64,000 bases of DNA from Rhodanobacter sp. (GTDB lineage Bacteria > Pseudomonadota > Gammaproteobacteria > Xanthomonadales > Rhodanobacteraceae), in the NCBI GenBank assembly GCA_030148505.1, contig JASBTI010000029.1, forward strand, positions 21,101 to 85,100. The letters are read 5' to 3'. The translations under genes and the position numbers were made by a program. Under the pieces are notes generated by a model. It saw nothing but the letters and a program-made list of their open reading frames with translations, was not told where the DNA came from and ran no database searches. Shown here in pieces: positions 62,761 through 64,000 of the stretch. Each line of letters begins with the position of its first letter. Positions within the stretch are counted from its first letter, which is position 1.

Positions 62761-63360
62761 ATGCACGCGGCTCTTGCCGGATTCACCCTCGGTTTCTCCC
62801 TGATCCTGGCAATCGGCGCGCAGAATGCTTTCGTGTTGAAGCAGGGATTGCGTCGCGAACACGTGTTCTGGATCTGCTCGCTGTGTGCGCTTTCCGATGC
62901 GGTACTGATTCTGCTCGGCGTTACCGGACTGGCGGTCCTGATCAGGCAGGCGCCGTGGTTGGCGCCGGTGATGCGCTATGGCGGGGCCGCATTTTTGCTG
63001 TACTACGGGGCGCGAAGTTTCCATGCGGCGTGGAAATCCTCGGCCACCCTGGTGCCCGCGGCGACCGCCGCCAAGCCGCTGCTGCCCACCTTGCTGACTT
63101 GCGCAGCGCTGACCTGGCTCAATCCGCATGTCTATCTTGATACGGTGCTGCTGATCGGATCGATCTCCACCCAGTTTGCGACGGCGCGCTGGTGGTTTGC
63201 GCTGGGCGCGATGTCGGCGTCGTTGGTATTTTTCTTTGCACTGGGCTATGGCGCCGCCTTGTTGCGACCGCTGTTTGCCCGCCCTGGCGCCTGGCGGGCG
63301 CTGGAGGTTCTGGTCGGCGTGACGATGTGGAGCATCGCGCTGAAACTGCTGGGAGAATAG
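62761..63360 (+). CDS. LysE/ArgO-family amino-acid exporter
   Basis: The 199-residue membrane protein has about six hydrophobic segments and the LysE family start [20 protein letters not shown], with [16 protein letters not shown] conserved proline-rich loop is seen at [16 protein letters not shown]. It should export basic amino acids (arginine or lysine) at the inner membrane. No LysG/ArgP regulator lies next to it. The start at 62761 is the ATG giving the family N-terminus; the frame is open upstream inside the preceding gene. Confidence 0.9.
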   Translation: MHAALAGFTLGFSLILAIGAQNAFVLKQGLRREHVFWICSLCALSDAVLILLGVTGLAVLIRQAPWLAPVMRYGGAAFLLYYGARSFHAAWKSSATLVPAATAAKPLLPTLLTCAALTWLNPHVYLDTVLLIGSISTQFATARWWFALGAMSASLVFFFALGYGAALLRPLFARPGAWRALEVLVGVTMWSIALKLLGE

Positions 63361-63460
63361 GCGGGTTCGGGCACTTCATCCAGGCAGCGGCGGCAGAGTC
63401 ATCGGTTATCCTTGGGCACATTGCCGCGAAGGTCGCGGCCCGGACAGCGGTCGATTCGTC

Positions 63461-64000
63461 ATGAATGAAACATCCCGGTTGCCGCGTGAGGCCACGGCGG
63501 CCCCACGCCGATCCAGTGCTGGCGTGCAGATAGGTAAGGTTTGGGTCGGTGGTGGTGCACCGATCGTGGTGCAGTCGATGACCAATACCGATACCGAGGA
63601 CCCCGCCAGCACCGCCAAGCAGATCGCCGAGCTGGCCCGCGCCGGCTCCGAGCTGGTGCGGATCACGGTGAACACGCCGGCCGCTGCTGCTGCGGTACCG
63701 CGGATCGTCGAACGGCTGCAGATGATGGGGGTCGATGTGCCGATCATCGGCGACTTCCATTACAACGGCCACCTCCTGCTCACGCGGTACCCGGACTGCG
63801 CCCGGGCGCTCGCGAAGTATCGGATCAATCCGGGGAACGTCGGGGCCAGACGGCGCGACGAAAACTTCCGCACCATTGTCCGGGTGGCCGTCGACCAGGA
63901 CAAGCCGATCCGCATCGGGGTCAACTGGGGTTCGCTCGATCGGGCGCTGCTCACCGAGCTGATGGACGCCAACGCCCTCCGGGAGGACCCGCTGGACGCG
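63461..64000 (+). CDS. ispG: 4-hydroxy-3-methylbut-2-en-1-yl diphosphate synthase, 3' end missing
   Basis: IspG (GcpE) is a [4Fe-4S] enzyme of the MEP isoprenoid pathway. The 180 visible residues begin [19 protein letters not shown], then [20 protein letters not shown], the typical N-terminal start, and RINPGNVGA and [15 protein letters not shown] of the TIM barrel. The frame is open to the last base of the window, so the Fe-S cysteines lie outside. The gene lies 100 bases after the LysE-type gene. Confidence 0.93.
   Translation, partial: MNETSRLPREATAAPRRSSAGVQIGKVWVGGGAPIVVQSMTNTDTEDPASTAKQIAELARAGSELVRITVNTPAAAAAVPRIVERLQMMGVDVPIIGDFHYNGHLLLTRYPDCARALAKYRINPGNVGARRRDENFRTIVRVAVDQDKPIRIGVNWGSLDRALLTELMDANALREDPLDA

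Overview
The window looks like a chromosomal segment of a high-GC gammaproteobacterium of the order Xanthomonadales, probably family Rhodanobacteraceae (a Dyella, Rhodanobacter or Frateuria relative). The main reasons are the gene order rpoE-rseA-mucD (no rseB)-lepA-lepB-DUF4845-rnc-era-recO, a FabV-type enoyl reductase, the style of the REP-like intergenic repeats and the codon use. The genus is inference. No rRNA, tRNA, CRISPR array or complete insertion sequence was found.

Layout. 1-3 kb: 3' part of an FKBP isomerase, ugd, slyX and a DUF2058 gene. 3.1-8.5 kb: a FadJ-type beta-oxidation multienzyme, divergent from an unknown gene coupled to a GGDEF/EAL protein. 8.7-17.7 kb: the envelope-stress operon (rpoE, rseA, mucD) followed by translation, secretion and RNA genes (lepA, lepB, DUF4845, rnc, era, recO). 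17.7-27.8 kb: an orphan REC-HPt protein, a YdbH-like envelope protein with a DUF1318 lipoprotein, rlmD, a CYTH-nagZ-hpt operon, a methylthioinosine phosphorylase, a cold-shock gene and fabV. 27.8-37.7 kb: an accessory island with decayed and intact toxin-antitoxin modules, a HipA-like kinase gene pair bounded by inverted repeats, an AT-rich nuclease-helicase gene, a palindrome-ended repeat element, an XRE regulator and an aldo/keto reductase. 37.7-40.7 kb: two convergent PEP-CTERM protein genes, each with a sigma-54 promoter and a shared upstream dyad, then a PepSY protein. 41.3-64 kb: metabolic and envelope genes: a PadR-regulated aldolase/carboxymuconolactone operon, a GST, an SDR, an ABC exporter, YigZ, a large exported PHP-type phosphoesterase, a lipase-like hydrolase, a YdcF protein, an aldehyde dehydrogenase and acetolactate synthase pair, xseA, a cardiolipin synthase-like protein, a CoA hydrolase/transferase, a LysE exporter and the start of ispG.

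The most interesting points are: (i) the one-gene PD-(D/E)XK nuclease plus DUF2075 helicase, a candidate defence gene; (ii) a short repeat with core GGGACGGAGG that lies in one orientation upstream and in the other orientation downstream of island genes, so that the HipA-like kinase pair sits between inverted copies like a cassette; (iii) a matched sigma-54 promoter, leader length and upstream dyad before both PEP-CTERM genes; (iv) a toxin-antitoxin graveyard whose antitoxin frame was kept open by two compensating deletions. All function assignments come from reading motifs by eye, without database searches.
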